Of a stretch of 20,950 nucleotides of DNA, positions 1 through 9,031 are shown piece by piece. The position numbers were made by a program, and so were the translations under genes. This DNA comes from CADCWK01 sp964244115. Lineage in GTDB: Bacteria > Chloroflexota > Chloroflexia > Thermomicrobiales > UBA6265. Under the pieces are notes generated by a model. The model saw nothing but the letters and a program-made list of their open reading frames with translations. It had not been told where the DNA came from and ran no database searches. The DNA lies in NCBI GenBank assembly GCA_964244115.1, contig CAXTHM010000063.1, forward strand, positions 1 through 20,950. Reading direction: 5' to 3'. Position 1 is the first letter of the stretch; every line of letters starts with the position of its first letter.

Positions 1-48
1 CGGGATCTCGGTCGGAACCTCCGTCGGGATCTCGGTCGGAACCTCCGT
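1..48 (-). repeat. 24-bp tandem repeat, two copies, at the left edge
   Basis: Two identical 24-bp units (1-24 and 25-48) encode PTEVPTEI on the minus strand, within the Pro/Thr/Glu repeat tail of the subtilase. More degenerate PTxxPT units continue to about position 115. The array may extend beyond the window. Confidence 0.75.
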
Positions 49-1764
49 CGGGGCAAGCGTCGGGATTTCCGTCGGCTGCTGGGTCGGCACGAGCGTCGGC
101 TCCTCCGTCGGCGCAGCCGTTGCCGTTGCCGTTGCGACAGTCGTCGGACTTGCGGGGATCGACGCTATGGTCGCGGTACCCCGCGCGGCATTGGACCGCG
201 GGGTAGCCGTCGAGCGCCCACCCGGATTTCCGGAGACCGATACTCCCCTGACCGCCCGGGGAGTGGCAGTCGAACGGGGCGGACGGGTCGGTGTCACACC
301 AGGGCGCGGCGTGCTGGTCGCTGGTCGCGTGGTCGCGCGGGCCGTGGCGGTGCTGGTCGCGCGGGCCGTGGCGGTGCTGGTCGCGCGGGCCGTGGCGGTG
401 TTGGTCGCACGGGGAGTGGCGGTGCTGCCGCCCCGTGGAGTGGCCGTCGCGCGCGGGGGTCGCGTCGTCGCGGCCGTCGCCGTCCCCGGTCTCGTCGTCG
501 CGGTCGCGGTCGCGACTCGCGTCGGCGTGTTCGTTGCCGCCGGCCGAGTCGGGGTCGGAGTAGCCGTCCCCCCGCCGCCCGGAACCGTCCCATTCCCGAT
601 ATAGAGGACCGTGCCGTCGCCGCTGCTCACACCAGCCCGTGCGTCCGTCCTTGGGATGCTGATCGCGCCGAGGCTCCCATAGAGCGCGAGGGCGCCCGCG
701 ACGAGCGGTGCGGCCATGCTGGTCCCGCTCTTGACCGCCGTCCCGCTCCCCGGAGCGGTCGACGTGATGCAGGAGCCAGGCGCCATGATGTCCGCGTTGA
801 AATTGCTGTAGGTCGCGATCTGGTCGTCACCGCCGTTACAGGCACCGCCGCGCGCCCCGGTGCGACCATCGGTGTCGGTGTAGGCGGAGACCGAGATCAC
901 CTCAGGATAGGAGGCCGGGCTATACGTGGCGGAGTTGACACCATTGTTGCCCGCGGCGGCGACGACCTGGATGCCCCGAGACCGCACGCTGCAGACGGCC
1001 TCTCGAAGCGGGGCCGCGGAGCCAGAACCACATTCGGCTCCCGGTCCTCTCGAGAGGCCGAGACTCATATTGACGACATTGATCCCGCCCGGGTTGAGCG
1101 CGACCCAGTCCAGACCGCAGATGACGTCGGATTCCGAACCCGTTGAGCCAATCAGGACCCTCACGGGGATGATCCTTGCTCCGGCCGCGATCCCCGTCGC
1201 GGCATCCCCATTATCTCGGGCTGCGGCGATGCCGGCGACATGCGTCCCATGCCCGTTGCTGTCGTTGGTATTCCCGCTCCTCGTGCAGTCCTTACCTCCG
1301 ACGATGTTCAGGTCGCTGTTCGGCCCGACCCCGGAGTCGAGGATGGCGATGCCGATATCGGGATGGCTCGCCCCGGTGCCCGCTCCACTCGTCGTCGAAG
1401 TGTCCGCTCCGACACGACGGAGCTGATTCGGGACGGCATCGATGCTCACAAGTCGATCGATCGAGATCGACTGGACATCGGCATCCTGCTGGAGCCTGGC
1501 GACCGCGGCGTCGGTCAGATTGGCCGAGAAGCCATTGACGGCGCTCCGGTAGACGAAGCCGGTCGCCACGCCGTTGTCGGCCGCGACGACCGCCGGGTCG
1601 GTCCCGGCGTCGGTCAGGACGATCGACGGGCCGCGGACGCCGGGCTCCGTGATGACCGGGGCGCTCGGCCGGCCGCCCCCGTCCTGCGCGCTGGTCAGGA
1701 TCGGCATGAGCGCCAGCACGAGGACGAGGAGCGCGATCAGTGGCGCGAACCGGCGCTGCACCAT
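1..1764 (-). CDS. Secreted subtilisin-like serine protease (S8 family), C-terminal end cut by window edge
   Basis: This is a secreted endopeptidase. From ATG 1764 the protein begins with a classical signal peptide (MVQRRF followed by a hydrophobic stretch ending near TSAQ). An I9-like propeptide follows (YRSAVNGFSANLTDAAV region), then a peptidase S8 domain. The catalytic triad is complete: Asp143 in AILDSG, His172 in GHGTHVAG and Ser349 in SGTSMAAP; the oxyanion Asn lies in AAGNNG. From about residue 398 the chain becomes a Thr/Ala/Pro/Arg-rich tail, then PTEIPTEVP-type repeats, still open at base 1 (588 residues visible). GGAG lies 5 nt before ATG 1764. In-frame upstream starts exist at ATG 1836 and at GTG 1842, the latter with GGAAAGG 8 nt upstream, which would add 24-26 residues before the signal peptide. 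The tail probably spans or decorates the envelope. The giant surface protein lies just upstream on the same strand and could be a substrate, but nothing here proves it. The family call is secure; the substrate is unknown. Confidence 0.93.
   Translation of the reverse strand, partial: MVQRRFAPLIALLVLVLALMPILTSAQDGGGRPSAPVITEPGVRGPSIVLTDAGTDPAVVAADNGVATGFVYRSAVNGFSANLTDAAVARLQQDADVQSISIDRLVSIDAVPNQLRRVGADTSTTSGAGTGASHPDIGIAILDSGVGPNSDLNIVGGKDCTRSGNTNDSNGHGTHVAGIAAARDNGDAATGIAAGARIIPVRVLIGSTGSESDVICGLDWVALNPGGINVVNMSLGLSRGPGAECGSGSAAPLREAVCSVRSRGIQVVAAAGNNGVNSATYSPASYPEVISVSAYTDTDGRTGARGGACNGGDDQIATYSNFNADIMAPGSCITSTAPGSGTAVKSGTSMAAPLVAGALALYGSLGAISIPRTDARAGVSSGDGTVLYIGNGTVPGGGGTATPTPTRPAATNTPTRVATATATTRPGTATAATTRPPRATATPRGGSTATPRATNTATARATSTATARATSTATARATTRPATSTPRPGVTPTRPPRSTATPRAVRGVSVSGNPGGRSTATPRSNAARGTATIASIPASPTTVATATATAAPTEEPTLVPTQQPTEIPTLAPTEVPTEIPTEVPTEIP
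332..427 (-). repeat. 24-bp tandem repeat, four copies, in the protease tail
   Basis: Four consecutive 24-bp units begin at 332, 356, 380 and 404; the first two are identical and the fourth has diverged. On the minus strand they encode the eight-residue period TATARATS in the Thr/Ala-rich tail. Because 24 is a multiple of 3, gain or loss of units would change tail length without breaking the frame. Confidence 0.85.
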
Positions 1765-2044
1765 CGACGCTCCGGATCGAACGGGACGGACGTCTTCGCT
1801 CCGGGCCGGATCATCCTGTCGGACAGGTCGACGCATGTTCACTGAGCAAGCCTTTCCGGGCGGTGAGAGACAGGGCGCCACCGTGCGGAGCGGACCGCCG
1901 GAGCGCCAGACCTGCGCAGGCGGTCGCCCGGCGGACAGGTCACGATTGAGACGAGCAGGTCGCTTGCGAATCTGGACGCCGCAGAGGAAGCCCGCGACTG
2001 GAACCCCATAGTACCCGATCCCCCGTATCGAACGGCCGGACAAA

Positions 2045-2087
2045 GGTAACGGCCGCCACAGGGAGACGTCCCTGCGCGACCGTTACC
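2045..2087 (-). terminator. Terminator-like hairpin after the giant surface protein
   Basis: On the minus strand, about 30 nt after the stop of the surface-protein gene, GGTAACGG (2080-2087) pairs perfectly with CCGTTACC (2045-2052). Inside it CAGGGA pairs with TCCCTG around a CGTC loop. The 43-nt hairpin is followed by only a short TTT run. It probably separates this transcript from the subtilase gene. Confidence 0.65.
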
Positions 2088-2118
2088 CACTCGCTCAACC
2101 GCCGGGAGAGGTCATGCC

Positions 2119-5100
2119 TCAGCGAGTCAGCCACCGGCGCCGGGCAACCCAGACCGCCGCGACCGCCAGCGAGAGGATCGAGGCGAGGGCGAACAGTTCG
2201 GGCGTCATCCCGTTGGCGACGCTCGCCGCCGTCGTCCCGACCCCGGTGTTGGGCTGACCCGTCACCGGCGCGCAGTTGAAGATGAACACCTTCGAGGCGA
2301 CGTTCGGCCGGACGACGACATCGCCGTTCGTATTGACGCTGTCTGATTCGGCGTAGCACCAGCCGTCGCCCGCTTCGGTCAGCGAGTAGGTTCCGGGGGT
2401 GAGCCGGGCGAAGGTCAGCAGACCATCGACGTTGGTCGAGCCGTCGGTGACCGGTGTGTACTTCTTGGTCTCCCCGCTGTAGAGCGCGATCGAGAACTCG
2501 GCCGGTGTCGTCTGGACCGCGCAGTTGGCGTAGTAGTCGTAATTGGCCGGCGGGTTCAGGGTCGGGCAGGTGAACTTCTGGACGATGATCGCTCCGGTGG
2601 TGCTCGACACGACCGGCGGGATCGAGAAGTACGTGCAGTAGACCGTCTGCTCGGCCCGCGGGGCGACGTTGACGCCGACCCCGACGTTCTTGGTCGCCGG
2701 AGCGTTCGGGTCGAGCCCGCAGAAGTTGTAGAGGATCTGCTGACCCTTGGTGACCTGCTGCTCGACGTAGTAGGAGCCGGCCGGGATGCCGCTGAAGGCG
2801 GCCCGACCGGTCTGCCCACCGGCGCCGGTCGTCGCCCGCTGGGTGACGAGGCCGGAGATCCGGTACGTCACCCCGTTGGTGAGGGCGCTGGCCGCGGTGC
2901 AGGTGGTGACGAAGTCCTCGTAGAGCGTGCCCTGGAACCCGGCCGGGCAGGTGTAGCTCGTCACGTCGACGGCGGCCGGTGCCGGGGCCGGCGGCGCGAC
3001 GTAGTTGATCACCACGACCTGGGTGAGCTGGTTCCGCCCGATCTGGACCGACGCGGTCGCGTCGCCCGGCAGGTCCGGCGAGACCTCGGTCAGGGTGTAC
3101 GTGGCGACCGGGACCGTCGCCTGGTAGAAGCCGTCCGGCCCGATCGAGAACCGGCCGAGGCCGCCCTCGCCACCCTGACGGACGAAGGTGAAGGTCGCGT
3201 CGCCGGGGGTGCAGCCAGCCGTGTCGGCGAGTTGCTTCGGCCCTGGGTCGGAGCTGTCGAAGATCACGGTCCGCTCACCGGCCGAACCCGCTGGGCAGTA
3301 GAACGTCGCGATCTGGACCGTCCCGGCGTTGGCCGGCGGCGCGGCGCGCTGGTTGATGAGCCGGACGTCAGTCGTGACACCGGGGTTGACGACGACCCCG
3401 TCGATCCGCCCGGACGCGACGTACCCGGAGGGTACGGCAGTCTGGTCGATCGCGTAGGTGCCCGGTGAACGTTCCCCGAAGGTGACCCGGCCATCGGCGT
3501 CGCTGCAGGCGGCGTCGCGGCCATCGTTGACGACGTCGAAGCAGGCTCCGGCCAGCGGCTGGCCCTGCGGGTTGACGACGGTCACCCGGATGGCGCCGTT
3601 CAGCGGCGTGTTGACGACGGTGACCCGGGTCGGGTCGCCCACGTCGATCGTGACGGCCGAGTCCTCGGCCGGCAGGTAGGCGGCGGACGGCGTGTTCGTC
3701 TCGCGAAGGGTGTAGTCCCCGACCGCGACGTCGTTGAAGGTGATCGTGCCGTCGTTGCGGCCGTCCTCACCGTCGCAGACCGGACCGGCGACCGTGCTGG
3801 AGCCGTTGCGGAGCGAGAAGCAGGCGCCCGGCAGGGCGGCGCCATCCTCGTCGACCTTGAGAACGATCAGGTCGCCCGCGTTCATCGGCGGCGGCAGGAT
3901 CCGGTTGGTGACGGTGACCCGCTGCCCGCTGCCCGGCGCGACCCGGATCGGATCGACCTCGGCGGCCTCGTAGCCGGTCGGCACGACGTACTGCTCGACG
4001 GTGTAGTCGCCCGGACTGACGCTGTCGAAGCGCGTCGTGCCATCTTCCCCGGCCAGATCCTGGTCGTCGCAGACCTCGTAGGTCGCCGGGCCGGACAGGC
4101 GGTAGCAGGCACCGGCGAGATCGTCGCCATCGGTCGTAACCGTGTCGAAGGCGACGCGGCCCGGTCGGGGCGCGTTCCGGACCGTCGCCTCGGCGGTCTC
4201 CCCGGCGAGGATCTGGATGGTCTGGCTGCCGCCGGGCGCGTAGCCGGGCGGAGTCGTGACCTCACGCAGCAGCCAGGTGCCGGGGGTGACGTCCTCGAAG
4301 GTGATCGTGCCGTCGCGGTCGCCGTCGGCGGAGTCGCAGACCCGGATCGCCCGGAACCCGTCGCGGGTCAGCAGGAAGCAGGACCCGGCCAGGGCCGAGC
4401 CGTTGCCGTCGACCTTGGAGATGACGAGGGCGCCGTTCTCGTCCGGCGTCGGCACCGCCGTCACCGGGATGACCGCGACGACCGGGGTGGTCGCGTCGAC
4501 GGTGTAGGCGATGTCGGCGGCGAGCTCGTAGCCGTCCGGGGCTTCGGTCTGGGCGATCGTGTAATCGCCCGGCGCGACGCCGTCGAACCGGATCCGGCCG
4601 ATGCCGCCATCGGTGTCATTGCCGTCGTTATCGCAGACCTCGACCCCGTCGAGGGTGAAGCAGGCGCCGGCGACCTGACGACCGGAGCCGTCGGTGTATC
4701 TCACGACCAGGGAGACTTCACGGTCCTCCGGGCCCTGGACCGAGATCACGAGCAGGACCTCGATCGTCTCGCCAGCCACCACGGTGACGTTCTGGCTGAC
4801 GACGGCCGCCAGCCCGACCTTACCCTCCGCCAGATCGCCAGTCTGGGTGATGAGATAGTTGCCGACCGGGACGTTCTCGAACAGGATCACCCCTTCGGTG
4901 TCGTCGCCGTCACCGTCCTGGTCGTCGCAGACCTCGCCGACCGTCTGGTCACCCTGGGACAGGGTCAGGCAGAGCTCGGTCAGCGTGTTGCCGTCCTGAT
5001 CCTCCAGCCGGACCGAGACCGATCCCTGGCTGGCCGGCGACGGCGTGATGGTTGCCGAGGCGCTCGGGCTCGTGGATGTACTCGGGCTCGGGCTCGTGGA

Positions 5101-8100
5101 TGTACTCGGGCTGACCGAAGCCGATGGGCTCTCGGACGGGCTCGGGCTGATGCTCGGCGACGGGCTGATCGACGGGCTCGGGCTCTCGCTCGGCGACGGG
5201 CTGATCGACGGGCTCGGGCTCTCGCTCGGCGACGGGCTCGCGTCCGGTGCGATCTCCTGGGCGACCGTCACGGACTCGCCAGCGGCGACCGTCACGGTCG
5301 GACCGCGACCCGCATCGGGACCCGTGAAGTCGTCGGGCAGGTTCCCGAGCAGGATGTCGTAGGTGCCGGCCGGGACGTCGGGGATCGTGAAGGCACCCGG
5401 CGCCTCGTTGGTGTCAGTCGTGTCCTCGCCGGCGCCAGTGTTGTCGCAGATCGCGACCCCGGCGACGTCTTCGGACGTCTCCGCGAGCTGGACGCAGGCG
5501 TCCGGGATCGGATCGCCGGTGACGTCGTCGGTGATCGTCAACTCGATCGTACCGGTGGTCGCGACCAGTTCGAACTGGGTCTCGACCGCCTGACCCTCGG
5601 TCACCTGGGCCGTGACGGTGTTCGCCTGGCCGTCCGCGAGGGCGTACCCCTGGGGGATGGTGGTCACGGTGACGCTGTTCTCGCCCGACTCGACCTGCGG
5701 GATGGTCAGGTTGCCATCGCTGATGCCGTCGAACTGGTCGTCGCAGAAGGGACCGAACTCGCCGTACTCGTTGGTGACCGACACGCAGCCACCGGAGACG
5801 GTGTCGCCGTCAGCACGGAAGATGACGGAGAGATCACCGAAGGTGACGATGCGGTCGGACACGATGGTGATGGCGTTGTCGCCATCCTCAGTGACGTCGA
5901 GCGGCTGGGCGGCGGCGGGCTGGACGCCGGCGGGCGTCGTGGTCTCGACGACCTGGTAGGAGCCGACCGGGACGTTCTCGATCGTGACCAGGCCGGGCTC
6001 GTCGTCCGACTGGTCGCCGTCGCCATCGTCGCAGACCGGGCCGATCGGGTCGCCGCCGTCGCGCTCCAACTGGAAGCAGGCGCCATCGACGAGGTCGCCA
6101 GCGTCATTCTGCCGCGTGATCGCGACCGAGACCGCGACCGCCGACTCGTTGACGACCGCGATCTCCTGGGAGGCGCCGAGCAGGACGGTGACGGACTGGT
6201 CCTCAGCCGCCGTATAGGTCTCGGCCACCTGCGTCTGGGTCAGGGTGAAGGTGCCGTCCGGGATCCCGAAGATCCCGACCCGGCCATCGCCGTCCGCGTC
6301 GCCATCGTCGTCGCAGACGGCCGTCTCGACATCGCCGCCATCACGGTTCAGGACATCGATCGGGGTGCCGGTGTCGGGGTCGATGAGGCTGAAGCAGGCG
6401 TCCGGGACGTCATTGCCGTCGCCGTCGGTGACGGTGATGACCAGCCGGCCGTTCGGGGCCGCGGACTCGCTCGGGCTCGGCTCGACCGACGGGCTTGGCG
6501 ACTCCGACGGCTCGTCCGCCTCGTAGTCGAAGGCGACGTCCGTCGTCTGGCCGGGGTCGACCGTGACCGTCTGCTCGGGCAGGAGGCTCTCGCCCTCCGG
6601 CGCGACGACCATGTAGATCGTGGTGCTGCCGACCGGGACGTCGTCGATCGTGACGATGCCGTTGGTCTCGCCGTCGGTCTCATCGAAATAGGTGCCGAAG
6701 TAGCCAGTCGCGTTCTGGATGTCGAAACCGGCACCCGCGAGGTCACCGCTGTCATCGCCGACGCGGATCTCGATCGTGCCGGTCGTCTCGCTCTCACCGG
6801 ACGGCGAGGCCTCTTCGGTCGGGATCGCCGCGTCGGACGCCGCCGCGTCGGAGGCGCTGGCCTCAGGGTCCTCTACGCCCTCGTAGGTGAAGGTGATCGT
6901 CAGGTCGGTGCCGCCGTCGACATCGAACGTCTGGTCGGGCAGGGTGTCCTGGCCGTCCGGCGCCGTGTCCATCCGCAGCGTGAAGGTGCCGCTACTGACC
7001 TCGGTGATCTGGAGTCGACCATCGAGGTCGTCGTCAGTAAACGGGCCGTAGGTCTGGCCGTTGATGAGCAGAGAGTAGATCGCGCCGCCGATCGGGTCGC
7101 CATCCGGGCCAACCGTCTCGACGGTGATGGTCGAGAGGTCATCGGACTCATCGCCGAGGCTGGCCTCCTCGGACGGGGACGCGTCTTCGGAGGGCGACGC
7201 ATCCCCGGAGGGCGAGGCCTCTTCGGTCGGCTCGTCGCTGGCATCGCCGTAGCGGAACTCGACCTCGACGGTGTGGCCGGCGTCGACGCTGACCGTCTGC
7301 TCCGGCAGCAGATCCTGCCCGCCCGGCGCGACGACCATGTAGATGGTATTGCTGCCGGGGAAGACGTCGGGGACCGTCACGACCCCGTCGACCTCACCAT
7401 CGAACTCGTCGGTGAAGGTGCCGTAGTAGCCGGTCTCGTTCTGGACGTCGAAGCCAACCCCGGAGAGCGAGTCGCCGTTGGCATCGACCGCCGAGATCTC
7501 GATCGTGCCGGTCGTGGCGTCGGGATCGGTGACGCGCGGCTCACCGCTGTCGGAGGCCTCGTCGCTCGCAATGGGCTGCCCGTCTTCGGACGGCTGCTCC
7601 GTGCCCTCGTCGGAGGGCTCGTCCGTGCCGTCCGGGCCCGGCAGGTCGACCTGGATCGTGTTCTGGCCGGGACCGACATTGACCGACTCGTCCTCGGCCG
7701 GCTCCTGGCCGTTGGGCGTGAAGGTCTCGACGAGGTCGTAGGTGCCGGACGGCGCGCCGTTCGGGAAGTCGATGTTGATCTGCCCGTCGCCGGAGCCGTC
7801 GTCGCTATCGCAGGCCTGCCCGAGCGGCGTGTCGCCGTCGAAGACGCCGTAGCAGCCGCCCGGAGATGAACTGCCGTCGGCAGTCACGACCGTCACGGTC
7901 AACAGGCCGGGCTGGACGGTCGTCGTGCCGACCGAGCCGTCCCGGTCATCAAGCGTGACCTGGATGCGGCCGGCGTCCAGCGTGACCGTCCCGGTCTGGT
8001 CGGTCGGGGTGCCATCAGCGAGGACGGTGTAGGTGAAGTCACCGCCGAAACCGTCGACGTAGGCTTCCCAGGAGTCGTCGCCGGTCGGGAACAGGGCGAT

Positions 8101-8622
8101 CTCGCCGAAACCGTCGACGAGGAGCGAGAGGTTGGCGACGTAGTCGTTGCCCGCGATCTCGCCGGTGGACGGGTCGAAGCTGAAGGCGATCCCGGTGGCA
8201 TCGTCATCGACGTCGACGTCGAGGTCGCTGCCGTTCGGGTCGGCCCCGTCACCGAGGGAGTACGTCCCGTCGTTGCTCTGGACCTCGACGCGGTAGGTGT
8301 AGGAGCCCGGTGAGGCCGGCACGGTCCCGCGCCAGATCCCGTCATCGCCCTGGCTTAGTGGAACGGTCTGGCCGAAGTCGCCAGTGATGGTGACGGCGTA
8401 GGGTGCCGCGAGCGCCGGCGGGGTGCCATCGCGCTGAGCCTTCGCGAGCGGCGGTCCGTAGACCGAGGCCGCGGCGGGCGTGACCGACGAGAACATCGGC
8501 ACGAGCGCCCCGAGGATCAGGGCGAGGGCGGCGAAGAGATGGACCGCGGGAGTCACCCGCCGGCTCAGGGGAGTCAGGCGGGTTCGTGGACGTCCACGAA
8601 GAGGAAGCACACCAGCGCGCAT
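2119..8622 (-). CDS. Giant cell-surface protein with about 17 prealbumin/SpaA-like repeats and a C-terminal anchor
   Basis: The start is ATG 8622, because GGAGG sits 6 nt upstream and a Sec signal peptide follows directly (AVHLFAALALILGALVPMF, cleavage near TPAAAS). The in-frame ATG at 8787 would add 55 implausible residues. The mature 2167-residue chain has two beta-domains (about 74-150 and 158-230) resembling the X25/pullulanase N-terminal fold, recognised by eye. About 17 SpaA/Cna-B (prealbumin-like) units follow from about 235 to 2120. They are interrupted by acidic Ser/Glu/Pro linkers and one long SPSPS linker (about 1123-1195). Most units share GACF...VCD with an Asp-rich DGDxxDG loop. 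The C-terminus has QPNTG (2123-2127), a hydrophobic helix (about 2140-2160) and RRRWLTR, like a sortase signal. It is probably a stalk-like adhesin or matrix protein; the ligand is unknown. No sortase gene lies in the window. Confidence 0.9.
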   Translation of the reverse strand: MRAGVLPLRGRPRTRLTPLSRRVTPAVHLFAALALILGALVPMFSSVTPAAASVYGPPLAKAQRDGTPPALAAPYAVTITGDFGQTVPLSQGDDGIWRGTVPASPGSYTYRVEVQSNDGTYSLGDGADPNGSDLDVDVDDDATGIAFSFDPSTGEIAGNDYVANLSLLVDGFGEIALFPTGDDSWEAYVDGFGGDFTYTVLADGTPTDQTGTVTLDAGRIQVTLDDRDGSVGTTTVQPGLLTVTVVTADGSSSPGGCYGVFDGDTPLGQACDSDDGSGDGQINIDFPNGAPSGTYDLVETFTPNGQEPAEDESVNVGPGQNTIQVDLPGPDGTDEPSDEGTEQPSEDGQPIASDEASDSGEPRVTDPDATTGTIEISAVDANGDSLSGVGFDVQNETGYYGTFTDEFDGEVDGVVTVPDVFPGSNTIYMVVAPGGQDLLPEQTVSVDAGHTVEVEFRYGDASDEPTEEASPSGDASPSEDASPSEEASLGDESDDLSTITVETVGPDGDPIGGAIYSLLINGQTYGPFTDDDLDGRLQITEVSSGTFTLRMDTAPDGQDTLPDQTFDVDGGTDLTITFTYEGVEDPEASASDAAASDAAIPTEEASPSGESETTGTIEIRVGDDSGDLAGAGFDIQNATGYFGTYFDETDGETNGIVTIDDVPVGSTTIYMVVAPEGESLLPEQTVTVDPGQTTDVAFDYEADEPSESPSPSVEPSPSESAAPNGRLVITVTDGDGNDVPDACFSLIDPDTGTPIDVLNRDGGDVETAVCDDDGDADGDGRVGIFGIPDGTFTLTQTQVAETYTAAEDQSVTVLLGASQEIAVVNESAVAVSVAITRQNDAGDLVDGACFQLERDGGDPIGPVCDDGDGDQSDDEPGLVTIENVPVGSYQVVETTTPAGVQPAAAQPLDVTEDGDNAITIVSDRIVTFGDLSVIFRADGDTVSGGCVSVTNEYGEFGPFCDDQFDGISDGNLTIPQVESGENSVTVTTIPQGYALADGQANTVTAQVTEGQAVETQFELVATTGTIELTITDDVTGDPIPDACVQLAETSEDVAGVAICDNTGAGEDTTDTNEAPGAFTIPDVPAGTYDILLGNLPDDFTGPDAGRGPTVTVAAGESVTVAQEIAPDASPSPSESPSPSISPSPSESPSPSISPSPSISPSPSESPSASVSPSTSTSPSPSTSTSPSASATITPSPASQGSVSVRLEDQDGNTLTELCLTLSQGDQTVGEVCDDQDGDGDDTEGVILFENVPVGNYLITQTGDLAEGKVGLAAVVSQNVTVVAGETIEVLLVISVQGPEDREVSLVVRYTDGSGRQVAGACFTLDGVEVCDNDGNDTDGGIGRIRFDGVAPGDYTIAQTEAPDGYELAADIAYTVDATTPVVAVIPVTAVPTPDENGALVISKVDGNGSALAGSCFLLTRDGFRAIRVCDSADGDRDGTITFEDVTPGTWLLREVTTPPGYAPGGSQTIQILAGETAEATVRNAPRPGRVAFDTVTTDGDDLAGACYRLSGPATYEVCDDQDLAGEDGTTRFDSVSPGDYTVEQYVVPTGYEAAEVDPIRVAPGSGQRVTVTNRILPPPMNAGDLIVLKVDEDGAALPGACFSLRNGSSTVAGPVCDGEDGRNDGTITFNDVAVGDYTLRETNTPSAAYLPAEDSAVTIDVGDPTRVTVVNTPLNGAIRVTVVNPQGQPLAGACFDVVNDGRDAACSDADGRVTFGERSPGTYAIDQTAVPSGYVASGRIDGVVVNPGVTTDVRLINQRAAPPANAGTVQIATFYCPAGSAGERTVIFDSSDPGPKQLADTAGCTPGDATFTFVRQGGEGGLGRFSIGPDGFYQATVPVATYTLTEVSPDLPGDATASVQIGRNQLTQVVVINYVAPPAPAPAAVDVTSYTCPAGFQGTLYEDFVTTCTAASALTNGVTYRISGLVTQRATTGAGGQTGRAAFSGIPAGSYYVEQQVTKGQQILYNFCGLDPNAPATKNVGVGVNVAPRAEQTVYCTYFSIPPVVSSTTGAIIVQKFTCPTLNPPANYDYYANCAVQTTPAEFSIALYSGETKKYTPVTDGSTNVDGLLTFARLTPGTYSLTEAGDGWCYAESDSVNTNGDVVVRPNVASKVFIFNCAPVTGQPNTGVGTTAASVANGMTPELFALASILSLAVAAVWVARRRWLTR
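5066..5240 (-). repeat. Tandem 24-bp and 36-bp repeats encoding the SPSPS linker
   Basis: Two 24-bp units lie at 5066-5112, and 2.4 copies of a 36-bp unit lie at 5153-5240 (5153-5188 and 5189-5224 are identical). On the minus strand they encode the SPSPSES/SPSPSIS linker that divides the repeat units into an N-terminal and a C-terminal group. All units are multiples of 3, so slippage would only alter linker length. Confidence 0.85.
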
Positions 8623-8628
8623 CGATAA

Positions 8629-8633
8629 CCTCC
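8629..8633 (-). promoter_or_regulatory. Shine-Dalgarno site fixing the start of the giant surface protein
   Basis: GGAGG on the minus strand lies 6 nt before ATG 8622. It is the only strong ribosome binding site near the 5' end of the reading frame, and it places the signal peptide close to the N-terminus. A TTGATA-like box lies further upstream, inside what would be the 55-residue extension, which fits a 5' untranslated region there. Confidence 0.75.
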
Positions 8634-8945
8634 GGCGATCAGAACGAGAACCCGACCGAGGACGACGGGGACGGACCGAGCCCGACCCGTATCTTTTCGG
8701 CTCCGTCTCTATCAACGTCCGCGAGCGGTGATCCGTTTCCATACGATCCGCGGACGGTGGATTCGGATCGAGCGGCCGGTCGGCCATGACCGGTGGGAGA
8801 GGACCAGCCTACCAGAGGGTCACCGCGACGGGACCATCGGGACCGAGCGATCTGTTGCGTGGGATCGATTCGGGTTGCCGTCTGCTCGAGCCGCGCGACG
8901 GCGCTCCGTCGTCTCGTGGTCCGTCGACGACCAACGGTTGCGACC

Positions 8946-9031
8946 AGGCAAACCTCGCCCCACTGCTCGTCTCCTCTCTCCGGGCAACTGGGAGCCGCAG
9001 CACAGCGAGCGCCGCATGGGGCGGGTGAGCG
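8946..9031. repeat. Dispersed repeat, copy A
   Basis: Blocks occur in the same order as in copy B at the right edge: AGGCAAACC, TCGCCCC, CGTCTCC(C)CTCTCT, GGGCA-CTG and GCGGGTGAGCG. The flanks 8976-8983 and 9042-9049 are inverted complements. This looks like a short non-coding interspersed element rather than a gene. It belongs to no family I can name. Confidence 0.55.

Noticed and set aside
5066..5240. Possible CRISPR array
   Set aside because: The units abut without unique spacers and are coding low-complexity sequence.
5045..5362. Plus-strand frame with LGLVDVLGL repeats
   Set aside because: It is the mirror of the SPSPS linker of the surface protein; the tandem repeats are coding on the minus strand.
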